A stretch of 7,510 nt of DNA from Gemmatimonadales bacterium (GTDB lineage: Bacteria; Gemmatimonadota; Gemmatimonadetes; Gemmatimonadales; GWC2-71-9), in contig SPDF01000064.1 of NCBI GenBank assembly GCA_004525055.1, positions 1 to 7,510 of the forward strand, in the 5' to 3' direction. Each line of letters begins with the position of its first letter. Position 1 is the first letter of the stretch. The notes below the pieces were generated by a model. That model ran no database searches, had not been told where the DNA came from, and was given only the letters and a program-made list of their open reading frames with translations. Below, in pieces: positions 1 through 5,706 of this stretch. The position numbers and the translations under genes were made by a program.

Positions 1-1359
1 ACGACCCTCCTCGCAGCCACGGCGCTTGCCTCCACCGGTGCGCTTACCGCGCTTCCCCATGCGCGGTGGTTGGCGGCTGCGGCGTGCCTTACCATTCCCT
101 GCCTGATCTGGCGGGACTCGCAGGTGTTGTTCGGCCTCAACCTCCTCTGGCTCGGCGTTCTCCTGGCCACTGCGGCAGCCGGCTCCCAGATCCGGGCCCT
201 CGATCGCATTCCGATCTCCGCGATGCTGCGGGGGGCCATCGGCGTGCTCGGCGCCGTGATCGTCGGCCCACTCCCGGTGCTGGCGGGCGACATCCGATGG
301 AGTGCGCTCCCCGTCGCCGGTCGGGCGCGTCGCCTCGCGGCGGTCAGTGTCGGGCTCGCTGCTGCGGCCCCCGTCCTGGTCGTCTTCGGGGGGCTCCTCG
401 GCTCCGCAGATCCGTTGTTTGCGAAGTCGATGTCGCGGGCGCTGTCGATCGATTTGTGGCAGGAGGCGCGGCACCTTGGGCAGGTCGGCATGATCGCATG
501 GGTCGGGATCGGGATCCTGCGGAGCGGATTCTGGCTCGAGGGGCGTGGCCCGACGCGAGTGTTGGTACGTCCGGAGCTGCCGGCTGCTGCGGTTTTCACC
601 TTCGTCGCGGCCATCGGTGGGTTGCTCGCGGTATTCGTAGGGTTCCAGGCGGGGGAGCTCTTCCTCTCGGCGCAGGACTTCCAGACAACGATGGGGATGA
701 CGATCTCGGCATACGCCCGGAACGGGTTCTTCGAACTCGTCTGGGTGGCGACGCTCTCACTTCCGATTCTCCACCTGGCGGACTGGTGCCTCAGCCGCCG
801 TGACTCGATCGCGGTGGGCCGGTTCCATCGGCTCACGGCACTGGTCGTTGTCCTGCTCACGCTGGTCCTCGCCAGTGCGTTCTACCGCATGGTACTCTAC
901 GGCTCGTTGTACGGACTGACCGAACTCCGGCTCTATACGATCGCCTTCATGCTCTGGCTGGCGGGGGTGTTCGGGTGGTTTGGGGCGACGGTGCTCCGCG
1001 GCCGGCGGTCGCGGTTCATCCCTGGCACCCTGGCGGGGGCCTTCGCGGTCCTGGTGACGCTGAACGCGGTCAACCCCGACGCCCTCATCGCCCGAGTGAA
1101 CCTGAATCGTGACGGTGCGCGGCTCGATTGGCGCTACCTGACTGCACTCAGCGCCGACGCGGTGCCGACGATTCTCGCCGCCGCCGACGAAGTACCACCG
1201 ACGGAACGCTGCACGGTACTTTGGAGCCTGCATGATCGATGGGGAGAGGGCGCGCAGCGCAGGTCGAGCTGGAATACGTCTCGGCGTGCGGCGGCGCGGA
1301 GCTTTGAACATGCCTTTGCGGGCACCCCGACGTGTGCCCAGCCGGTGCCGCGCCGATAG
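1..1359 (+). CDS. DUF4173/DUF4153-type polytopic membrane protein, 5' truncated by window edge
   Basis: Integral membrane protein of unknown function; 452 residues are visible. The frame is open from base 1 and already reads as hydrophobic sequence (TTLLAATALASTGALTAL), so the TTG at 70 is internal and the true start lies left of the window. About ten hydrophobic segments are separated by short arginine-rich loops. The family is recognised from the block ISAYARNGFFELVWVATLSL, then LTELRLYTIAFMLWLAG, then NPDALIARVNLNR followed by DWRYLTALSADAVP, and a polar tail with WNTSRRAA, all typical of DUF4173-like proteins. The last ~85 residues are polar and probably form a soluble tail. The gene stands alone here on the + strand, and its stop lies 10 bp from the stop of the opposing operon. 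Its function cannot be inferred from the sequence, and the neighbouring operon is probably unrelated because it is on the other strand. Confidence 0.85.
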   Translation, partial: TTLLAATALASTGALTALPHARWLAAAACLTIPCLIWRDSQVLFGLNLLWLGVLLATAAAGSQIRALDRIPISAMLRGAIGVLGAVIVGPLPVLAGDIRWSALPVAGRARRLAAVSVGLAAAAPVLVVFGGLLGSADPLFAKSMSRALSIDLWQEARHLGQVGMIAWVGIGILRSGFWLEGRGPTRVLVRPELPAAAVFTFVAAIGGLLAVFVGFQAGELFLSAQDFQTTMGMTISAYARNGFFELVWVATLSLPILHLADWCLSRRDSIAVGRFHRLTALVVVLLTLVLASAFYRMVLYGSLYGLTELRLYTIAFMLWLAGVFGWFGATVLRGRRSRFIPGTLAGAFAVLVTLNAVNPDALIARVNLNRDGARLDWRYLTALSADAVPTILAAADEVPPTERCTVLWSLHDRWGEGAQRRSSWNTSRRAAARSFEHAFAGTPTCAQPVPRR

Positions 1360-1361
1360 CG

Positions 1362-1373
1362 CTGACGAGTCAG
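1362..1373. other. Short palindrome across the convergent gene junction
   Basis: CTGAC-GA-GTCAG forms a 5-bp inverted repeat between the two converging genes and includes the stop codon of dppA. There is no T-tract on either strand and the stem is short, so it does not qualify as an intrinsic terminator. It may be chance. Confidence 0.25.
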
Positions 1374-2194
1374 GGTACGGACGCGAGGTTGTAGAGCGCC
1401 CGGAACGCGGTGAAGGCCTCCGCGAAATCGGTGTGCGTCACCTGCACGGTCCTGCCGCCGATCCGTTCACTGCCCGGCACCATCTCGGCCATGTCGGCGT
1501 GGTGACTTGAGCAGAAGTCCACTTCGATTGTGGCCGGTGAAGCGACGGTCCACGGTTTCGGCGGCTGCCGAACCGCCGCCGCCACCCCTTCGCGGATGAG
1601 CCGGCAGGCCTCGGCGGGGGCCACGGACCGGGCACCATGCCGTGCGACCGCGTGCTTGACCACGACGGTGCGGGTTCCGGTACCCAGCAAGTCCTCGCAT
1701 TCCGCGGCCAGGGCCTGATCTCCCGACACGAGTGCCACAGGTACCCCGAACCTCCCTGCCAGCGCGGCGTTCAGGCCGAGTTCGCCGACCGCCTGACCGT
1801 TGAGTCGGACCTGAAAGATCCGGTCGGTGTATGTATGGTCGAGAATCGCGTGCGCCGTTCCGGCCTGGGCGTGATAGCCGATGAAACAGGCGGCGTCGAA
1901 CCCTTCCTCAATTCCCTGGAGCATGGAGCGGGGCTTGGTCGAGCCGCTCACCAGTTCGGCGGCTGGGTGCAATTCCTCCGCGAGCAGGTTCCGCATGAGC
2001 CAGTGACTGTCGTTGACCACGACTCGGGTGGCACCGGCAGCCAGCGCTCCCTCCACGGCGGCGCTGGCCTCCGCGGTCATAAGACGCCGGAAGCGCCCAT
2101 ATTCTCCTGCACACAGCGGATCGATCGGGTTCGTCTGATCCTCGTGCACCACCCCCGCGATCCCTTCCATGTCCACCGACAGATAGACCCGCAT
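1370..2194 (-). CDS. dppA: M55 family zinc D-aminopeptidase (DppA-like)
   Basis: Predicted cytoplasmic D-stereospecific aminopeptidase that releases N-terminal D-amino acids such as D-Ala from short peptides. The ATG at 2194 gives 274 residues, the same length as B. subtilis DppA as I recall it, and places the metal ligands at D8 and E10 (SVDMEG), as in that enzyme. Further ligands are H64 (NDSHW), H108 (GYHAQAGT) and E138 (LNGQAVGELGLNA); H120 (LDHT) matches the putative catalytic histidine. The C-terminal part (MVPGSERIGGRTVQVTHTDFAEAFTAFRAL) is also family-typical. An in-frame GTG at 2200 is possible but lies only 1 nt after the GAGGAG ribosome site, whereas the ATG lies 7 nt after it. This is the last gene of the operon, 11 bp after the csaA stop. 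There is no signal peptide, so it would act on peptides already imported by the upstream ABC transporter. Family assignment is firm; the exact substrate is inferred. Confidence 0.93.
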   Translation of the reverse strand: MRVYLSVDMEGIAGVVHEDQTNPIDPLCAGEYGRFRRLMTAEASAAVEGALAAGATRVVVNDSHWLMRNLLAEELHPAAELVSGSTKPRSMLQGIEEGFDAACFIGYHAQAGTAHAILDHTYTDRIFQVRLNGQAVGELGLNAALAGRFGVPVALVSGDQALAAECEDLLGTGTRTVVVKHAVARHGARSVAPAEACRLIREGVAAAVRQPPKPWTVASPATIEVDFCSSHHADMAEMVPGSERIGGRTVQVTHTDFAEAFTAFRALYNLASVP

Positions 2195-2201
2195 CGTCAC
2201 A

Positions 2202-2207
2202 CTCCTC
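2202..2207 (-). promoter_or_regulatory. Ribosome binding site of dppA, overlapping the csaA stop
   Basis: The minus strand reads GAGGAG, 7 nt before the ATG at 2194. Its first two bases coincide with the last two of the csaA TGA (2208-2206), so ribosomes finishing csaA sit on the dppA initiation site. The spacing decides for the ATG at 2194 against the GTG at 2200. Confidence 0.75.
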
Positions 2208-2541
2208 AGTAGACCCGGCCGCCGAGCGGCACGGTCCGTTCCGGTTGCAGCAGTACGACCTGCCCCGCCTCATTCGGCACGCCGAGCACCAGGACCTCCG
2301 ACGCGAATCCGGCGATCCGCCGCGAGCCGAGGTTCACCGCTGCAATCACGTAGCGCCCCACGAGGTCCTCTGCGGCGTAGACCTCAGTCAGTTGCGCACT
2401 CGACGTGCGCTCACCCATGTCGCCGAACTCCACCCAGAGGCGATACGACGGCTTTCGTGCGCCGATGTTTGGCTCCGCCCGGGTGATGCGTCCGACGCGG
2501 AGGTCGAGGACGCTGAAGGCCGCCACGGCATCGTCGCTCAC
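2206..2541 (-). CDS. csaA: CsaA-like tRNA-binding-domain protein
   Basis: Small stand-alone tRNA-binding-domain (OB-fold) protein of 111 residues, the usual size for CsaA. B. subtilis CsaA is described as a homodimer with chaperone-like, export-related activity and tRNA binding. The family signature runs the whole length: FSVLDLRVGRI (9-19), ARKPSYRLWVEFG (28-40), SSAQLTEVY (47-55), VNLGSRRIAGFASEVLVLGVP (69-89) and VVLLQPERTVPLGGRVY (95-111). It starts with GTG at 2541, inside a 4-bp GTGA overlap with the phzF stop. A GAGG at 2551-2554 lies 9 nt upstream as a plausible ribosome site. It is cytoplasmic, with no signal or membrane segment. Its place between phzF and dppA in a peptide uptake operon is not explained by the known activities of the family. 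Family call is firm; function here is open. Confidence 0.93.
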   Translation of the reverse strand: MSDDAVAAFSVLDLRVGRITRAEPNIGARKPSYRLWVEFGDMGERTSSAQLTEVYAAEDLVGRYVIAAVNLGSRRIAGFASEVLVLGVPNEAGQVVLLQPERTVPLGGRVY

Positions 2542-3326
2542 AGGAGCTCGCCTCGTGTGACGGTGACCGCCTGGCCTCCGAGCAGGACCCGGTCTCCCCT
2601 GACCTCGACGCGCACGTCGCCGCCGCGCGCCGATGCCTGATGGGCCAGGAACGAGGACTTCCCGAGCCGTTCCTGCCAGTAGGGTCCGAGGACGCAGTGT
2701 GCCGAGCCGGTCACCGGGTCCTCGTCGATGCCGACGGCCGGGCCGAAGAAGCGGGAGACGAAGTCGTACTGCCCGCTATTGCCCACGGCGGTGACGATCA
2801 CGCCGCGCGCATTCACGACGCGCAGCGCGCGGAAATCGGGCTCGAGGGCGCGGACCTCGGACTCCTGCCCCACTTCGACGAGGTAGTCGTAGGCCGACTT
2901 GGCCACCGCGACCGGTGCGCAGCCGAGGGCGGCGGCCATCCCCGCCGGCGCCGGCCCCGGGGTCGCAGGCGTGGCGGGAAAGTCGAGCTCGATCCACCCG
3001 TCACGCTGGGTGGCGGTGAGAAGCCCGCTCTGGGTGTGGAAGCGGGCAACGGCCTTCGGCTCGAGGTGCCGTTCTGACCAGAGAAAATGTGCGCTCGCCA
3101 GGGTCGCGTGCCCGCAGAGCTCGACCTCCACCTCCGGAGTGAACCAGCGGAGCCCGAAGCCGTCATCGCGGGGGAGGAGAAAGGCGGTCTCCGAAAGATT
3201 CATCTCTGCCGCGACGGACTGCATCCAGGCGGCGTCCATCTCGCGTTCGAGGAGGCAGACGGCCGCCGGGTTGCCGGCGAATGGGCGGTTGGTGAAGGCA
3301 TCGATCTGATGGAGTGACAGCGGCAT
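2538..3326 (-). CDS. PhzF family isomerase/epimerase-like protein
   Basis: A 262-residue protein with the two-lobed DapF/PhzF fold, slightly shorter than PhzF itself (278). The N-terminus LHQIDAFTNRPFAGNPAAVC (5-24) is diagnostic. The residues known to act in PhzF are all present: E46 (NLSETAFL), H73 (ELCGHATLAS), D203 and S208 (DEDPVTGSAHC). PhzF catalyses isomerisation of trans-2,3-dihydro-3-hydroxyanthranilate; no other phenazine gene is present, so that pathway is unlikely. C71 falls where DapF epimerases carry their first catalytic cysteine, but the second is replaced by T206, so ordinary two-cysteine epimerisation is not expected. It starts with ATG at 3326, 27 bp after the rid stop and without a strong ribosome site, and its stop overlaps the csaA start by 4 bp. 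The substrate is unknown; a small amino-acid-like acid would suit the operon, which is inference. Confidence 0.92.
   Translation of the reverse strand: MPLSLHQIDAFTNRPFAGNPAAVCLLEREMDAAWMQSVAAEMNLSETAFLLPRDDGFGLRWFTPEVEVELCGHATLASAHFLWSERHLEPKAVARFHTQSGLLTATQRDGWIELDFPATPATPGPAPAGMAAALGCAPVAVAKSAYDYLVEVGQESEVRALEPDFRALRVVNARGVIVTAVGNSGQYDFVSRFFGPAVGIDEDPVTGSAHCVLGPYWQERLGKSSFLAHQASARGGDVRVEVRGDRVLLGGQAVTVTRGELL
2551..2554 (-). promoter_or_regulatory. Probable ribosome binding site of csaA
   Basis: GAGG on the minus strand, 9 nt before the GTG at 2541 and inside the end of phzF. It supports the GTG as the true csaA start. Confidence 0.45.
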
Positions 3327-3329
3327 CGT

Positions 3330-3340
3330 CGGGCGTCCCG
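3330..3340 (-). other. Small GC hairpin in the rid-phzF spacer
   Basis: In the 27-bp spacer the minus strand reads CGGG-ACG-CCCG, a 4-bp stem with a 3-nt loop ending 3 nt before the phzF ATG. The rest of the spacer is pyrimidine-rich (CCTTCCCCTCC). The only weak Shine-Dalgarno candidate, GGGA, lies partly inside the stem. There is no T-tract, so it is not a terminator. It might lower phzF initiation or be chance. Confidence 0.3.
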
Positions 3341-3353
3341 GAGGGGAAGGGGA

Positions 3354-3755
3354 TCAGGGGTCGGAGGCGGACCCGTCGAGGCAGGCATCGGCCTCAATTT
3401 CGACGAGCATGCGCGGGTCGATGAGCCGTCTGACCTCTACCATGCTTGTGGCGGGGCGGATATTGCCGAAGCGCTCGCCGTGCGCCCGCCCGACGGCTTC
3501 CCACTGGTCGATGTCGGTCACATACATCCGGGTGCGGATCACGTCCGCCATCGTGGCGCCGGCCTGGGCCAGGGCCCGTTCGATATTGTCGAGAGTCTGG
3601 ACCGCTTGCGCGTAGACATCGCCCTCGCCGATAATGCCGCCCTGGCCGTCCGTTGCCGTCGTTCCTGACACATGTACCCAGCGCCCGACGCGCACCGCGC
3701 GGGAATACCCCACGATCGGCTCCCACGGCGTGCCGCTGGAGATGCGGCTCCGCAT
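3354..3755 (-). CDS. Rid (YjgF/YER057c/UK114) family protein lacking the deaminase arginine
   Basis: Cytoplasmic protein of 133 residues with the chorismate-mutase-like Rid fold, normally a homotrimer with active sites between subunits. Family blocks: RVGRWVHVSGTTATDGQGG (22-40), VYAQAVQTLDNIERALAQAGA (47-67), DVIRTRMYVTDI (71-82) and RPATSMVEVRRLIDPRMLVEIEADAC (100-125). Canonical RidA imine deaminases have PARS just before VEV, and that arginine (R105 in enteric RidA) binds the substrate carboxylate. Here the matching residue is T103 (PATS), so 2-aminoacrylate deaminase activity is not expected and it falls among the Rid subfamilies without known deaminase activity. The ATG at 3755 was chosen over an upstream GTG at 3782 because it gives the usual length, overlaps the preceding ATPase stop as TGATG, and follows AAGGTG by 8 nt. 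Confidence 0.92.
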   Translation of the reverse strand: MRSRISSGTPWEPIVGYSRAVRVGRWVHVSGTTATDGQGGIIGEGDVYAQAVQTLDNIERALAQAGATMADVIRTRMYVTDIDQWEAVGRAHGERFGNIRPATSMVEVRRLIDPRMLVEIEADACLDGSASDP

Positions 3756-4732
3756 CAGCGGTTCACCTTCGCGTGGTGGCACGCCACTTCGATACCGCCA
3801 ATCTGGCGGAGAACGGGTCGCTCGGTGGTGCAGCGCTCATCCTTGTCCGGATCCGGGCACCGGGGATGGAAGGCACACCCGGAGGGCGGATTGGACGGAC
3901 TCGGCGGATCACCCGGCAGGATGATTCGCAGCCGCTTCGTCTCGGGGTCGGGTACCGGGACCGCGGAAAGCAGCGCCTTGGTGTACGGGTGCGCCGGGCG
4001 GGCCAGCACCTCTTCCGTGCGGCCGCTCTCAACGATACGACCGAGGTACATCACCGCCACGCGTTGGGCGATCTGCCGTACCACCGCCAGGTCGTGCGCA
4101 ATGAAGAGATAGGATATTCCCCGCCGCGCCTGCAGGTCTGCCAGGAGATTCAACACCTGCGCCTGCACCGATACGTCGAGTGCGGACACGGGTTCGTCGC
4201 ACACGATGAATTCCGGTTCCACCGCAAGTGCCCGGGCGATCCCGATGCGCTGGCGCTGGCCACCGGAGAACTCGTGCGGATAGCGGGCCGCATAGCCGGG
4301 GTCGAGTCCGACCTCTTCGAGCAGTTGTGCCACCCGCCCAGGGATCTCGGCGCGTGGCGCCAGTCGATGGATCTCGATGCCTTCGGCGATCGCATTGCCG
4401 ACGTTCATCCGAGGGTTCAGGGAACTGTACGGGTCCTGGAAGATGATCTGGAGTTTGCGCCGGGCCTGCCGCAGGGCGGCAGGGTCGAGCGCGAGGAAGT
4501 CGCTCCCATCAAAGAAGACGGAACCGGCGGTGGCATCCTGTAGCCGGAGGATCGTCCGACCGACGGTGGATTTGCCGCAACCCGACTCGCCGACCAGCCC
4601 GAGTGTCTCCCCCTTGCCGACCGTAAACGACACCCCGTCCACCGCGCGGACCGGCGGTGCCTTCCGCGCCAGGAATCCGGTGGCCTTGTAGTACTTGACG
4701 AGGCCGCGGACTTCGACGAGTGGCGAGCTCAT
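3755..4732 (-). CDS. Oligopeptide/dipeptide ABC importer ATP-binding protein, OppF/DppF type
   Basis: Cytoplasmic ATPase subunit powering peptide import, pairing with the D-type ATPase encoded just upstream. It has 325 residues from the ATG at 4732. Motifs: Walker A GESGCGKS (48-55), Q-loop Q99 (IIFQDPYSSLNP), signature FSGGQRQR (155-162), Walker B FIVCDE (175-180), D-loop SALD (183-186) and H-loop H213. The F-type hallmark is the N-terminal insert before VRAVDGVSF together with the QDPYSSLNPR block. The C-terminal oligopeptide-transporter extension has HPYTKALLSAVP and four cysteines, C286, C292, C301 and C318. Eight extra in-frame codons reach a GTG at 4756, but the ATG makes an ATGA overlap with the preceding stop, as at the other junctions of this operon. 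All catalytic motifs are intact. Family is certain; di- versus oligopeptide preference cannot be read from the ATPase. Confidence 0.95.
   Translation of the reverse strand: MSSPLVEVRGLVKYYKATGFLARKAPPVRAVDGVSFTVGKGETLGLVGESGCGKSTVGRTILRLQDATAGSVFFDGSDFLALDPAALRQARRKLQIIFQDPYSSLNPRMNVGNAIAEGIEIHRLAPRAEIPGRVAQLLEEVGLDPGYAARYPHEFSGGQRQRIGIARALAVEPEFIVCDEPVSALDVSVQAQVLNLLADLQARRGISYLFIAHDLAVVRQIAQRVAVMYLGRIVESGRTEEVLARPAHPYTKALLSAVPVPDPETKRLRIILPGDPPSPSNPPSGCAFHPRCPDPDKDERCTTERPVLRQIGGIEVACHHAKVNR
3764..3769 (-). promoter_or_regulatory. Ribosome binding site of the rid gene
   Basis: AAGGTG on the minus strand, 8 nt before the ATG at 3755, within the last codons of the upstream ATPase gene. It supports the shorter start over the GTG at 3782. 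Confidence 0.6.
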
Positions 4733-5706
4733 CGTTGCCCCGCTTCCGCCAACCAACAGCGCATGCGGTGCTGCTCGCCGACGGGGAGCGCGGGCGGGTC
4801 ATCGGTGGCGCAGCGGGGCAGGGCGTCGGGGCAGCGCGGGTGGAAGCGACACCCGGAGGGCCACGCCGTCGGGGGCGGCACCGTTCCGGCAATCGGCGTC
4901 AGCCGGGTGACCGTCCCGGTAATCCTCGGCACCGAGGCCAGGAGGCCTTTGGTATATGGATGGGACGGCCGTGCGAAGAGTGCGGCGGTCGTGGCCTCCT
5001 CCACGAGTCGGCCGGCGTACATCACGGCCACGCGGTCGGCCCGCCCCGCCACAATACCGAGGTCGTGCGTGATGAGCAGCACCGCCATGCCGCGTGCGGC
5101 ACGGAGGCGGTCGAGCAGTTCGAGGATCTGCGCCTGCACCGTCACGTCGAGGGCGGTGGTCGGCTCATCCGCGACGAGGAGTTCGGGCTCCGAAGCGAGC
5201 GCGATGGCGATCATCACCCGCTGCCGCATTCCACCGCTCAGCTGGTGCGGATAGTTGTCGAGCCGCTCGACCGGGTCGGGGATGCCGACTTCCTGGAGCA
5301 ACTCGAGGGCACGTGCGCGTGCGGCACGCTTCGATACCTGTTGGTGCGCCCGTACGCTTTCGCTGATCTGGTCGGCAACGGTGAAGACCGGATTGAGGCT
5401 CGTCATTGGATCCTGGAAGATCATGCCAACGCGGCGACCCCGGATGGAGCGGAGTTCAGCGGCGCCCAAGGCGAGCACATCGGTACCCTCGAGCCGAATG
5501 ACACTGCCCGGGAGGATCTGCCCAGGGGGAGGGACGAGGCGGAGGAGAGCAAGCGCGGTCAGGCTCTTGCCGCACCCCGATTCGCCGACCACCGCGAGCA
5601 GTTCGCCTTTTGAAAGTGAGAAGCTCACGCCGTCCACCGGGCGCGACGTGGCGCCCGATGACGGGAAGGTGATCCGGAGGTTCTCAACTTCGAGCAGTGG
5701 GCTCAT
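4729..5706 (-). CDS. Oligopeptide/dipeptide ABC importer ATP-binding protein, OppD/DppD type
   Basis: Second cytoplasmic ATPase of the peptide importer, 325 residues. Motifs: Walker A GESGCGKS (41-48), Q-loop Q98 (MIFQDPMTSLNPVFTV), signature LSGGMRQR (156-163), Walker B LLVADE (176-181), TTALD (183-187) and H-loop H214. The QDPMTSLNP and LSGGMRQR forms are characteristic of the D-type subunit and separate it from its F-type partner. The C-terminal extension carries HPYTKGLLASVP and cysteines C286, C292, C299 and C317. The frame stays open to 5853, but the added 49 residues are low-complexity (Arg/Pro/Asp), lie entirely inside the permease gene and match nothing in the family. The ATG at 5706 starts MSPLLEVENLRITF, as usual, in an ATGA overlap with the permease stop. 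A GGAG lies only 2 nt before it, so initiation probably depends on coupling. Confidence 0.95.
   Translation of the reverse strand: MSPLLEVENLRITFPSSGATSRPVDGVSFSLSKGELLAVVGESGCGKSLTALALLRLVPPPGQILPGSVIRLEGTDVLALGAAELRSIRGRRVGMIFQDPMTSLNPVFTVADQISESVRAHQQVSKRAARARALELLQEVGIPDPVERLDNYPHQLSGGMRQRVMIAIALASEPELLVADEPTTALDVTVQAQILELLDRLRAARGMAVLLITHDLGIVAGRADRVAVMYAGRLVEEATTAALFARPSHPYTKGLLASVPRITGTVTRLTPIAGTVPPPTAWPSGCRFHPRCPDALPRCATDDPPALPVGEQHRMRCWLAEAGQR

Noticed and set aside
757..1311. A 184-codon minus-strand frame inside the membrane-protein gene
   Set aside because: It lies opposite well-conserved DUF4173 blocks and its product is a hydrophilic Arg/Glu/Pro-rich sequence without family signals.
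1637..2212. A 191-codon + strand frame opposite dppA
   Set aside because: It is antisense to a fully conserved M55 gene and shows no domain or plausible start context.
3653..4543. A 296-codon open frame on the + strand opposite the rid and F-type ATPase genes
   Set aside because: It spans two real genes antisense, has no family motif, and its composition is that of a reverse-complement shadow.
3860..4870. Near-repeat of about 20 bp between the ends of the two ATPase genes (around 3867-3890 and 4838-4860)
   Set aside because: Both copies encode the PSGC-x-FHPRCP motif of homologous ATPases; this is paralogy, not a mobile or regulatory repeat.
4720..5613. A 297-codon open frame on the + strand opposite the D-type ATPase gene
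   Set aside because: It is antisense to a gene with every ABC motif intact; its translation is rich in Arg, Gly, His and Glu with no recognisable domain, as expected from GC-rich codon bias.
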